Under the pieces are notes generated by a model. The model did no database searches. It saw only the letters and a program-made list of their open reading frames with translations, and was not told the origin of the DNA. A DNA stretch of 64,000 nucleotides, taken from Pleurodeles waltl (Eukaryota > Chordata > Amphibia > Caudata > Salamandridae). A program made the translations under genes and the position numbers. Location: contig NC_090440.1 of NCBI RefSeq assembly GCF_031143425.1, positions 335,423,844 through 335,487,843 on the forward strand, in the 5' to 3' direction. Positions 53,990-64,000 of this stretch are shown piece after piece (position 1 is the first letter of the stretch; every line of letters starts with the position of its first letter).

Positions 53990-55862
53990 AAAAAAAGGGG
54001 AGTGAACACTCCCCTGTTCATCACCACCCCAGGGGTGGTGCCCAGAGCTCCTCCAGAGTGTCCCTGGGTTTTGTCATCCTGGATTCCAATGTGGTGCAGC
54101 ACTCTGGGAGCATCTGAGTGGCCAGTGCCAGCAGGTGACATCAGAGCCCTCCCCTGATAGGTGCTTACCCGTTAGCTGACTAATCCCCCTTTCAGGGCTA
54201 TTTAGGGTCGCTCATGTGGGTGTTTCCTCAGATTCGGATTGCAAGACTCCAGCAGGAATCCTCTGCATCCTTTACTCCACCTTCTACCAATGAAACTGCA
54301 TCTGGACCCTCCAGGAACTGTACAAACTGCAACAAAGAGGCAAAAACAACTTTTGTAACATTGTAACTTCAGCTCCTGCCAGAAACTGCATCTTTTCCAG
54401 GTTGTGCATCCTCCGCAGACTGTCTGTCTTCAGCCTGCACCAGAAGAATGAAGGAATCTCCCTTGAAGTGAAGGAGTCACTTCCCTGCTTCTGCAGGCAC
54501 CCCTCTGCAGCGAAGACTGGTGGTATGGGTCCCCTCTCCTGACCAAGTGCGTGGATCCAGCAACATGGGTGGTGGACTGAAGTCGTCCCGATGGACCTAA
54601 GGTCCAGCTGTCCAACTTTGGTGGAGGTAAGGGCTTGCCTCCCCACGCAAGACAGTACCCCCGTGCATTGCATGATTTACAGTTGCCAAGGCTTGTGTGC
54701 AACCTTACATGAAGTTCTTCATGCACTGCACAGCTCCAACCCCCAGCGCTCCTTCATGTAATGCACAGCTTCCTGAGTGGTTCTCCGATGGTGTGGGATC
54801 CCTTTGTGTTGTGCTGCGTGGGCCTCCATTTGCACCTTATTTGTCCCTGTGCTGTGGGACTCCTGTGCATACTGCCTGGTCTTTTGAGGGCTCTCTGAGT
54901 TCTGAGAGCCCCCTCTGCCTCCCCCTCCTGGGTAGAGGCCACCAGATACCTCTTGGTCCAGGGTAGTGCCATTTTCCACTAATTGCGAGCTTTGCATGTG
55001 CAGAATCCAGTGACACAAACCAGACTGCAATCTTCAATCCGGCATGGGACATCATCCGCACCAACTAGGAACCCACATCCATCTTCTTGGGTGCAGTACC
55101 GACTGTTCTTCTTCACCATTTGGTCTTTTTTTGCACCTTCACCCAGGTTAGCAGAGACTCCTGTTCTCCCTGGACTCTTCAGTGCTTCTTGTACTTGCCC
55201 ATTTTTTCCACAGGTATTCAGGTCCAGGAATCCATCGTTGGTGTCTTGCAGTCTCTTCTGGTTCTTGCATAATCTTCTATGACGACTACTTGTGTGTTTC
55301 AGGAAACTTACTGTGAATTACTCCTGTTTTCCTAGGCTCTGGGTGGGTTCTATTACTTACCTTTGGTGTTGTCTTACACTCCCAGTGCCCCTCTACACAC
55401 TTCACTTGCCTAGGTGGGAAACTGACTTTCGCATTCTACTACTTTAGTATATGGTTTGTGTTCCCCCTAGGCCCATTGCAACCTATGGTGATTTTCACTA
55501 TTTGCACTGTTTTCTAACTGTTTTTACAGCTATTTCTGCACCCTAGTCTATATACTTTGTATATTACTTACCTCCTAAGAGAGTATAGTCTCTAAGGTAT
55601 TTTTGGCATTGTGTCACCAAAAATAAAGTACCTTTCTTTTTGTAACACTGAGTATTTTCTTTCATGTGTGTGAGTACTGTGTGACTACAGTGGTATTGCA
55701 AGAGCTTTGCTTGTCTTCTAGATAAGCCTTGACTGCTCAGCTACAGCTACCCCTAGACAGCCTGGTAGACACTGACTAAATTCCACTAATAAGGGATAAC
55801 TGGACCTGGTATAAGGTGTAAGTAACTTTGGTATCCACTTCAAACCAGGTCAGCCTCCTACA
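53990..55862 (+). repeat. 5'-truncated solo LTR of the young element's family
   Basis: It aligns in plus orientation with the reverse complement of about 10350 down to 8434. Landmarks are GGGAGTG(A/G)(A/T)CACTCCCCT, the AATAAAGTACC block, AATAAGGGATAACTGG(A/G)CC and the terminal GGTCAGCCTCCTACA. The first third of the LTR is missing, and divergence is far higher than between the two young LTRs. No interior follows: a LINE remnant abuts it. Confidence 0.75.
55622..55627 (+). promoter_or_regulatory. Poly(A) signal AATAAA in the solo LTR
   Basis: Same position and context (AATAAAGTACC) as in the LTRs at 8434 and 14539, followed by a GT-rich stretch (TGTGTGTGAGTACTGTGTG). Confidence 0.6.
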
Positions 55863-56590
55863 TATGGGCGGCACTGGATAAGGGGAAACCGCAGCCCTTA
55901 TTGTTCTCGATCTGTGGGCATCCTTTGATATAGTTGAACATATTGTTTTGATTGACTGTCTTGAGACATTAGGGATTAAGAAGAAGGAACTCACCCTTCT
56001 GAGCTCATTCTTGGAAAGAAGAGAGCAAACTGTCACCCTAGACTCATACACCTCTATACCTTTTTCTCTTCCATGCAGGGTCCCGCAAGGGTCCTCGCTT
56101 AACCCTACATTGTTCAATCTTCATGTAACAGAGCTAGCATAACCGATTCAATCCTTTGGATTTTCCCTTACTTCCTATGCTGATGACACATAAATTGTGT
56201 TATCAGCATTCAACAATGTAAACATCGTCGGTGTTAAGTTCCATCACTGCTTGCATTCAATTAGTGTCTAGGTGAGCAATCACTACCTAAAGCTAACTTG
56301 GGAAAGACCGAGGTGATTCTTTTTAGGAATAATCCCCACTGTTGGATCCCATTCTGTTTGCCACTGGAGATGGGACCTCTCCCAATTCCAGTAAAAGAGG
56401 CGAAGATTCAAACCAATTTGGTGGTCTCATTCTCATTTAACACCTTAAGGATGATTAAGAAAATTCTCCCATTCATCCCATCAGACGCTAAGAATACCAT
56501 AATTACAACCCTAGTTTTGTCAAAAATAGGTTATTGCAATGGGTTATTACCAAATTTGCAAGAACAATATCTGAATTAATTGCAAATTCC
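55863..56590 (+). pseudogene. CR1/L2-like LINE reverse transcriptase remnant
   Basis: The plus strand encodes VLDLWASFDIVEHIVLIDCL (palm motif A with an Asp), LSSFLERREQTVTL, and CRVPQGSSLNPTLFNLHVTE (motif B). After a stop comes LTSYADDT, with the catalytic YADD codons at 56176-56187. A third frame (56298-56579) has GKTEVILF and PSDAKNTIITTLVLSKIGYC, then LLPNLQEQYL, the thumb region of CR1/L2-type elements. There is no endonuclease domain upstream: the LTR fragment borders it. At least two stops and two frameshifts break the frame. Confidence 0.7.
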
Positions 56591-57235
56591 ACAGATCATA
56601 GACACATAATTATGTCAATTGTAAAACAATACACCACAAAAAATCCCCTATCAGGTAAACCATGGTAGCATAATAAAAACAGAGGTCCCTATAGACTAAA
56701 CTCAACTTGGAATAAAGTGTGCGAAGTTTGTGGACTATCTTACAAATTTGAGGACTTGGCATATCTACCAATGAGGGCTGGATGTATATGATGTCCATTG
56801 ACTATGTTACTTTCTGCAGACCATTCTGAGGGGTTTATTGGCTGGCAAGTCAGGTATCCTTGCACACATAGAAAAAGTCCCACTTGGTTAATCACAAGTG
56901 AAAGTACCATTATTTGGAGTGAAGATGGATCCCAGAATAAATGTAACAACAAGACAGGAGAGACCATCTGCTGTGCCTGCCTATCTGGAGAGGGAGGAAG
57001 AAGTGCAGTGCATTGCTCAAGAGAGACATCTGAGAAGTAGTCTGAAGTGTGTGAATTTTTCACAAACCCTGAGTTAACAAAAATAAAAAAATAAAACCTG
57101 CTTAAAAATCAACATGAAGTGACCAACCCTCACCTCCAGCTCCTTGCTCTGTATTGCATGGAGTGCAAAATTGACACATGGGGAGGTGTACACAATAAGT
57201 GTTTTGAGAAGAAGCAAATGAAAGAACATTAACCC
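56591..57235. other. No recognisable gene
   Basis: AT-rich text with A-runs near 57070-57095. Short open frames on both strands lack motifs. It probably includes the end of the LINE copy and other old repeats. Confidence 0.35.
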
Positions 57236-58570
57236 CTTCGCTGCCAGGCCTTTTCCCCCTCAGGTGCCATGCCTTTTTTTGGCTATTTGGGGCAGGGCAT
57301 GCTTAGGCCCTCATAACTTTTTGTCCACATAAGCTACCCAACCCAAATTTGCATCCTTTTTTTCCAACATCGTAGGGATTCTAGAAGTACCCAGACTTGG
57401 TGGGTTCCCCTGAGGGAGACCAAGAAATTAGCCAAAACACAGTGAACATTTAGTTATTTTACAACAAAATTGGAAAAAAGGGCTGCAGAAGATGGCTTGT
57501 GATTTTTTCCCTGAAATTGGCATCAACAAAGGGTTGGCAGTGCTAAAATCACCAGCTTCCCAGCTTTCAGAAACAGGCAGACTTGAATCAGAAAACCCAA
57601 ATTTGGCATTTTACTGGGACATACCCCATTTTTACAATTTTTTTGTGTGCTTTCAGCCTCCTTCCAGTCAGTGACAGAAATGGGTGTAACACCAATGCTG
57701 GATCCCAGAAACCTAAACATTTCTGAAAAGTAGACAAAAGTCTGAATTCTGCAATGGGTAATTTGTGTAGATCCTACAAGGGTTTCCTACAGAAAATAAC
57801 AACTGAAATAAAAAAAATATTGAAATTGAGGTAAAAAAACAGCAATTTTTCTCTACGTTTTACTCTGTAACTTTTTCCTGCAATGTCAGATTTTTGAAGG
57901 CAATATACCGTTACGTCTGTTGGACTCTTCTGGTTGTGGGGATATATAGGGGTGGTAGGTTCATCAAGAACCCTTGGTGCCCAGAGCAAATAAATGAGCT
58001 GCACCTTGCAGTGGGTTTTCATTCTATACCGGGTATACAGCAATTGATTTTCTGAAATATTAAGAGACAAAAATAGGTATCAAGTATTTCCAAAATGGGC
58101 ACAAGATAAGGAGTTGGAGAGCAGTGGTTATTTGCACATCTCTGAATTCTACTAGCATATGAATTACAGGGCATTTCTTAAATAGATGTCTTTTTTACAC
58201 ACTGTTTTATATTTGGAAGGAAAAAATGTAGAGAAAAACAAGGGGCAATAACACTTGTTTTGGTATTCTATGTTCCCCCAAGTCTCCCGATAAACATGGT
58301 ACCTCACTTGTGTGGGTAGGCCTAGTACCCGAGACAGGAAATGCTCCAAAACACAAAGTGGACACATCACATTTTCTCATAGAAAACAGAGGTGTTTTTT
58401 GCAAAGTGCCTACCAGTGGATTTTGGCCTCTAGTTCAGCCGCCACCTAGGCAACCTATCAAACCTGTGCATTTTTTAAAACTAGGGACCTAGGGGAATCC
58501 AAGACGGGGTGACTTGTGGGGCTCTCACCAGGTTCTGTTACCCAGAATCCTTTGCAAACCTCAAAATGTA
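57236..58570 (+). repeat. Uninterrupted copy of the repeat split at 8.4/17.7 kb
   Basis: It starts TTAACCCCTTCGCTGCCAGG and matches in reverse complement 18735-17686 and then 8433-8261. The site equivalent to the LTR insertion lies near 58265-58275, where GGGGGAACATAGAATACC is continuous on the minus strand. No protein motif. It proves the two halves on the left belong together. Confidence 0.75.
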
Positions 58571-61254
58571 GCTACAAAAAACACATTTTCCTCACATTTT
58601 GGTGGCAGAAAGTTCTGGAATCTGAGAGGCCTCCTTCATTTGTCCCTATTTATGGCAACTGTGCCACACCCCTATGCTCAATCCGAGAGCATAGATCCCC
58701 CCATATCCCTAAGGCACAGCCCCTAATATTTTAATACTCTGCTAGATCAATGCGTAGAGATGCTCCTTATTTTTTAAGTGTGTAAAGCTGCTAGTTCATG
58801 CACGTTGCAACTTTACTTGCTCTTACTGGTAACAAATCCCAACACAGAGGCAGACAAGCAAGTGCAGGTGAAATAAATATTCACCTTCATGTACTGTAGT
58901 TCACATCATAATGAAAAGAAAGACTGGGAACCAGCATGGCAGTATCTCAATTGCAAGGTGCACTTTTGACAACACCGAAAGGCCCATGTATAAAACGATA
59001 TTACTGTCATATCACAGTGCAAAAAAGCAAACACCTGGTCACTATCAGTAGCTATGATTCTCCAAACATGAGAACCTATAGAAGACTTGTTTCACATTTA
59101 TCTATGAACAGGCTATGTGTAGCGTGAGGCAGCTCAACAATGGCACATGACTCCAGTATCTATTCCCCCATCTATTCAGGCTTCAGAGGTCCCGGCATAA
59201 GTGAATAGGTCTCCCAGTATGTGATGTCGGTTTTGCTGCCTTTATCCGAAAACCTGTTTATTTGACTATTTATGATGCCATTTTTGTATTGCAAATAATG
59301 CATATTCATGTATATCTTTATTTGGTTTTGAAAAGTAATATATCACAATCGTTGTGGAACATTTTGGCAGTTTAGTGAACTTTGTGATAATTATCAATTG
59401 CAATATTTTGAAGAATTAAAACAGACCAGAAATTCTGTTACACATTATTTTTGAAGAAAGTATTGTATTTTTTTGCAATATTAGATTTGTGCACTTATAC
59501 TACCTGTTTCACAGAAATCACTTATGTTAAATTATGTACACTGCATACCTCATAGTGTGTTGAATCAGAAGTAAAGGGGTAGCATTTATGTTTTTCAGAC
59601 CCTGAACTCAGAAAATAATGCAAGAGAATGCCCTTGTGCTAATTCTTTGAAAACCGACGCAAGATACAAATGTGACTAAACAACGTATGCATGGCTCAAC
59701 CTGTGCAACAACACCCCCATGGTCTCACTATCCGATATTACAGACAGAGATTGACAGTTCTATTTTAGGTTTGCTCAAGCTTCACGTCATGAAAAAGAAA
59801 AACGGAAGTCTTCTCTTCTGTAGCTTCTGCTGTTTACTCTTCACAAAATAATAGCACTTTAGAAACATAGTGGAAAAATGCGTAGGCTGTTATTTTTTAA
59901 CAAAGAGCATATTTGTATTATCCATTAAAAAAAGTAATTTTTCTCTAGAGAGCGGTCTACTTCGGGCTTCCTTTCTTGAACAAGTGGGGAATTTAAAACA
60001 AGTGTGTTTAATGGGATAGCCAGAGAAATTATCATTAATCAGCTTATTCTGGCAACACCTAAATAGACCCTGTTCATTTTTTTTTTTTTTTTACTGACTA
60101 TACCAGTGAAATAGCAGGGCAGGGACAAGCATTCTGAAATATCAGTAGCCATCTTGCAGAGGTGTGGTTAATCTGCCTTAGGAGAGTGCGCACTTTAACT
60201 GCATACACAATGTATAACTTGCTGGCCCTTTTCTGAGTGGGGCGGTTGCGGATCATTGGTTTTAGAAATCTCTCTACGTGCATTGAAGTTGAGGGTTCAG
60301 TGGCACTTGTGTGTAAAAGACATGCCCCAAATATATTATGCCATACTATGCAAATATTATTATTACTGTTATATAGTAGTAGTAGACAAACAATTCTGTC
60401 ACATCAGTAACTGACACATTGGAAACTGTAGCATGATATAAGAGCACTGTAGCATTATTGTGAGATCTATGTGGTGCACACCCATACCTTGTGCACGACC
60501 CTTACCTATACTGCTCTCAGACTGCAAACAGCAGTTGGTAAACAAGGTGCTGGTAGTTGGCTTCGTTCCTCAAAAACTGTTTTCCTGTTGTGCATGTCCA
60601 CTTTCCTATACTAGTTTCAAGTGGACCATTCACCCTGACCAACATCTTGACCTTCTCTGCCAATGCAACCCGGATATTTTGTGGAGCTGGGACCATTTCC
60701 GATCCTTGGACATTGTGGCTTTACTTGTGGGAACAGGAAAGCTGTGGAGTGGGCTTCATCCCTGCCCACAAAGTAGTCTTCATGTTTCCTGCTACTAACA
60801 AATGATCCCCCCTTTTCTGTGACTGGGATTTCAACTGGCACCATCTTGGTCTGGGATTGTTTTTCAGCAATCCATTACAACTACACAGATGCTTTTAAAG
60901 CCATCTTGGATTGGGCTATTTTCCTTGTGAAAATGTAAGTATTTATCATCTGTTACCTGGCCTTTTTTTTAAATATTATCCTACATGGGAATTCTTAATC
61001 AATATTTGTCTTCCATTGTTTTTGGGGGAGGTTTCTTTTATAGGCTCTTCATTTTCAGGTACTGTGACCATCTTGTGACTACAGCATTCTTTCTCTATTT
61101 ATCATTGAAGGAATTTCTACCCTTCCCCACTTTTAACGGAAACAGACAAATCTCCCTTAGATTTGTTGCATTGAAAGGATCATCTGAAGTATATTTGGAG
61201 GGTTGGGGATACCTTGATGAAAAAATAGATAAAGGTTAGACTTATTCACAATTT
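58571..61254. other. Long stretch with no recognisable gene
   Basis: AT-rich DNA with a T-run at about 60078-60092. I see no domain, tRNA-like cloverleaf or clear repeat boundaries. Sequence near 60800-60940 (CATCTTGGTCTGGGATTG..., GCCATCTTGGATTGGGC) could be a leader of the Gypsy remnant that follows, which is only a guess. Confidence 0.35.
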
Positions 61255-61389
61255 CGGTCCAGGATGTCGGGCTATATTAAAAAGCCTACTCCTGATAGAA
61301 GTTAAAATGTAAAGACACTAGGGGGGTGCTTCTTTTGATATAGTACCCATTGAAATGGTTGATTGATTGATGAATATGCCTCTGTTATC

Positions 61390-61900
61390 AAAATTATGTT
61401 TAAGAGATTTTCACCTGATAAGAATGTAGCTCTAGAGAGACACACATTTCTACAAAGGAGTCAGCAACAAGGAGAATAGATTTATGATTTTATGGAGGCA
61501 TTGAGAAAACTAGCTATAACTTGTAACAACTGTGAATTCAAAGATGAGATCATAAACGATCAGTTGATTGAACAAACTAATTACAGGAGGGTACTACAAA
61601 GATTGTTATCTACCAAGGACCCAGATCTTGAATCTGAGATAACCATTGCCAGAGCGATGGAGAATTCTGAAGCTTATTTAAAAGAACTAATAACTTTTGC
61701 AGATATATCATCTTCCAAGCAATTCAGAGCAAAGAAAGACAAGACATAAGTAACAACACTAAGAAAAGTCAAAGGTATAAACTAGAATTTACATTTGATA
61801 TTAGAAAGGATTAATCCAATGTGCTTCAGATGTGGCAAGAGTTCTCACTTGGCTTGCTCTAAGTCATGTCTGGCTGTGACTCAAACATGTTTAAAAGGTA
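61390..61900 (+). pseudogene. Gag remnant with zinc knuckle
   Basis: The frame has ERHTFLQRSQQQGE, then TAG at about 61478. MEALRKLAITCNNCEFKDEI and RRVLQRLLSTKDPDLESEIT, then IARAME, run to 61749. This is the Gag segment typical of Gypsy elements of the K02A2.6-like group. Near 61818 a CFRCGKSSHLACSKSC segment forms a zinc knuckle in another frame. Such Gag proteins package RNA in cytoplasmic particles. Stops and a frame change disable it. Confidence 0.68.
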
Positions 61901-62099
61901 AGTGTTAAGGCCATTTTTCTAGGATGTTTTGCAGCATGTGTAAATTGACTATTTCAACGTGAAGAGTGTGAATCAAATGTATATGATAATAGTATTGATG
62001 CTGTTTTAAACATTATTGAGAATCAACCTGATGGGTAAGGTGACACGATTATTGATGCCTGTAGATCCACATTGAAATCCTTCAAAAGAAAATCTCCAT

Positions 62100-62580
62100 A
62101 TTGCAATAATCTTATGAATGATGTGAATGTGCAGCTCATAGCTGATTCAGGTTCACCATTTACATTGATTTGCTCAAAGGTGTTAAAAAATCAGTTCAAT
62201 AGACTTAAGTCCACAAGAGTTAAGTCCATCTAGCATAAAAGCTTTGCTTATAGTGAGAGAAGATCCACGGTCAACTTGAGGGATCCCCTTGAACGCATGA
62301 GTGCTAAGTGTATTGTTTATTTTGCAAAGGAAGGCTTTGATTTATTGGGATACATTGGTCAAAGGGATCTAGATATAATTTTAGGTCCTAATCACCCTGA
62401 TAGTTTAATATTTAAATCCAAATTGGTGTGCAGGAATGAGATGTCTGGGAGCCAATGGAATCCTTCAGTGTTCTACAAACGTCTAGGTAAGGTAAGTGTA
62501 TTTCAACACAGAATAATTTTAAAGAGCAGGATGACACCAGTCATGCACAAGATGTGCAACTTGGACCAAACAATGTGATT
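62100..62580 (+). pseudogene. Gypsy protease remnant, DSGS type
   Basis: VQLIADSGSPFTLICSKVLK is encoded at about 62129-62190; DSGS is the aspartic protease active-site motif. The frame at 62276-62578 continues with EGFDLLGYIGQRDLDIILGP, matching the later protease fold and linker to RT. A short shift or stop near 62232 separates the two parts. Confidence 0.6.
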
Positions 62581-63005
62581 GAACCGATTGAAGGATCTGA
62601 ACGACTTGCTCCAGTTGTATTAGTATGTAAAGGGTATAATTTGATTCAGGTGTGTACTGATTTGCAAGACCTCAATCAGAATATATGGGTGAAAAGAGAA
62701 CCATTACAAAATATCTCGGAACTGCTATTCAGCTTCGCAGGACCTTACATTTTCACCACTTTGGATATGTATGCTGCATATCATCAAGCATTATTCTCAA
62801 GGACGCTAGACATCCGACTTCCTTTGTTACTCTAGAGGGTGAATGTCACTACAAACACGTGCCCCTTAGGTTAACCTCTGCCTCTTTGCTGTTTCAAAGA
62901 TTGGTGAAGGAGATATTCATGGGTTGTCATGGTGTCTTATATTTCCAAGACAACATACAACTATATGGATGTAATAAAGAGCAGCATGATTCTAGACTTT
63001 TGTGA
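62554..63005 (+). pseudogene. Gypsy reverse transcriptase remnant
   Basis: VCTDLQDLNQNIWVKREPLQ and SFAGPYIFTTLDMYAAYHQ correspond to RT motifs 1-3, with the first catalytic Asp in TTLDMYAAYHQ. A frameshift near 62810 leads to FVTLEGECHYKHVPLRLTSA and VKEIFMGCHGVLYFQDNIQL. The catalytic pair that should read (Y/F)xDD reads FQDN, so the second Asp is changed. Sequence ends before the connection domain and RNase H. Confidence 0.72.
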
Positions 63006-63039
63006 GTGATACATATTTTGCAGAGTAGGGAACTAGCAG

Positions 63040-64000
63040 AGGTGCACCCACGAACTCCAGGCCCATTTTCCAGGACTTCGTGAGTGTGGGGATGCCATTT
63101 TACACGTGTACCGGACATAGGTCACTACCTATGTCCAGCTAAATATTGGTAACTTCATACATAGGCATGTTTGGTATCAAACATGTTTGGATCATACCCC
63201 AAGGCTTTTGCAAGCATTGGTTGTATGATTCCGTGCACTCTGGTTGGGTCCTTAGAGGACTTCCTGGTACTGCCATTACAGTCTTCTAAAGGTTTCCAGG
63301 CAGCCAAGCTGCTGCCACCTAACAGACAGGTTTCTGCCCTCCTGTTACTTGAGAAGCTCGAGCCCAGGAAGGCAGAACAAAGGATTTCCTTTGGGAGAGG
63401 GGTCTTACACCCTCTCCCTTTGGAAATAGGTGTTGCAGGCTTAGGAGGGGTAGCCTCCCCAAGCCACTGGCAATGCTTTGAAGGGCACCTCTGGTGCCCT
63501 CCTTGCATAAACCAGTCTACATTGGATCAGGGACCCCCAGTCCCTGCTCTGGCATGAAACTGGACTAAAGAAAGAGGAGTGACCACTCCCCTGTCCATCA
63601 CCACCCCAGGGGTGGTGCTCAAAGCTCCTCCAGAGGGTCCCTGGGTTTTGCTATCTTGGGTTCAAGGTTGGCAGAGAACTCTGGGATCATCTGAGTGACC
63701 ATTCAGAGCCCCCTCCTGATAGGTAGTCACCTAGCTAGGTGACCAATCCCCCTTTCAGGGCTATTTAGGGTCTCTCCATTGGGTGGTTCCTCAGATTCAG
63801 ATTGCAAAACTCCAGCAGGAATCCTCTGCATCCTCTACTTTGACTTCTGACCATAGAAATGGCATCTGGACTCTTCAGGAACCTACAAGCTGCAACAAAG
63901 AAGCAAGATGCCTCCTGCAACATTGTATCTCTGGCTCCTTCCAGCAATTGCAACATTTCCCCGGTCGTGCATCCTCTGAGGACAGCCCGTCTTCAACCTG
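63040..64000 (+). repeat. LTR fragment of the young element's family, continues past the window
   Basis: It matches the reverse complement of about 10865-9900 of the young LTR and also 53990-54430 (GAGTGACCACTCCCCTGTCC, CACCACCCCAGGGGTGGTGC, CTCCAGCAGGAATCCTCTGCATCC). The start near 63040 breaks the Gypsy RT remnant. The rest should lie beyond 64000. Confidence 0.65.

Larger units (their letters stand above)
61255..63010 (+). mobile_element. Second Gypsy-type remnant, gag to partial RT
   Basis: Gag, zinc knuckle, protease and the first part of reverse transcriptase follow in order on the plus strand. It belongs to a different lineage from the elements at 8-18 and 35-41 kb: the protease has DSGS instead of DTGA, and Gag has the LRKLA...RVLQRLLS pattern. 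It is cut off inside RT by LTR-type sequence beginning near 63040. Confidence 0.7.

Noticed and set aside
60460..60798. Possible unique host exon with a 112-codon frame
   Set aside because: No recognisable domain, no convincing splice sites and nothing similar elsewhere in the window; I cannot support a host gene.
1..64000. CRISPR arrays, bacterial operons, tRNA or rRNA genes
   Set aside because: No spaced identical repeats with unique spacers, no tRNA-like cloverleaf with B box that I could fold, and all protein similarity is to eukaryotic transposable elements.

Overview
The window looks like intergenic DNA from a very large vertebrate genome, most probably a salamander or newt. The reasons are stacked repeats of many classes, Ty3/Gypsy elements with 2.4-3.1 kb LTRs, abundant Harbinger-type DNA transposons with Myb-like genes, and Penelope-like elements. 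Expansion of Harbinger elements has been reported for the newt Pleurodeles waltl; assigning this window to that species is my inference. I recognise no host gene, rRNA, tRNA, CRISPR array or bacterial operon. Almost every protein similarity belongs to a transposable element.

Layout. 1-6210: 3' part of a Harbinger-like element (copy A). 6211-8260: unclassified repeat. 8261-18735: an old repeat split by a young, complete, minus-strand LTR retrotransposon (8434-17685; 5-bp target duplication AACAT; LTRs differing at about a dozen sites in 3.15 kb) whose only gene is an intact gag-protease ORF. 18736-23185: AT-rich DNA with a LINE remnant, a hairpin repeat and degenerate tandem repeats. 23186-28411: Harbinger-like copy B with terminal inverted repeats and a candidate ACA target duplication. 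28565-30600: two related MITE-like units. 30820-31480: Helitron helicase remnant. 31499-40690: GTGA minisatellites, two tandem LTRs and a decayed Gypsy interior with protease and integrase but no reverse transcriptase. 40700-41463: Penelope fragment. 42231-53783: Harbinger-like copy C, the only one with a transposase, hit by two Penelope insertions that each carry a hammerhead-ribozyme-like fold. 53990-64000: LTR fragments, a CR1/L2-like LINE remnant, a second copy of the repeat seen at 8-18 kb, and a second Gypsy gag-RT remnant.

How the parts work together. The three Harbinger copies complement one another. Copy C shows the fullest gene set: a Myb/SANT-like gene (+), a DDE transposase (-) and a second multi-exon Myb/MADF-like gene (+). 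Copy B has lost the transposase but keeps the first Myb-like gene nearly intact. The MITE-like units share the inverted GGCGGT...ACCGCC motif found near the ends of the larger copies, as expected if one protein set mobilised them all. The young LTR element must borrow reverse transcriptase and integrase. The decayed element at 35.1-40.7 kb has a related LTR end, primer site, zinc knuckle and protease plus an integrase, so it comes from the kind of lineage that could have supplied them.
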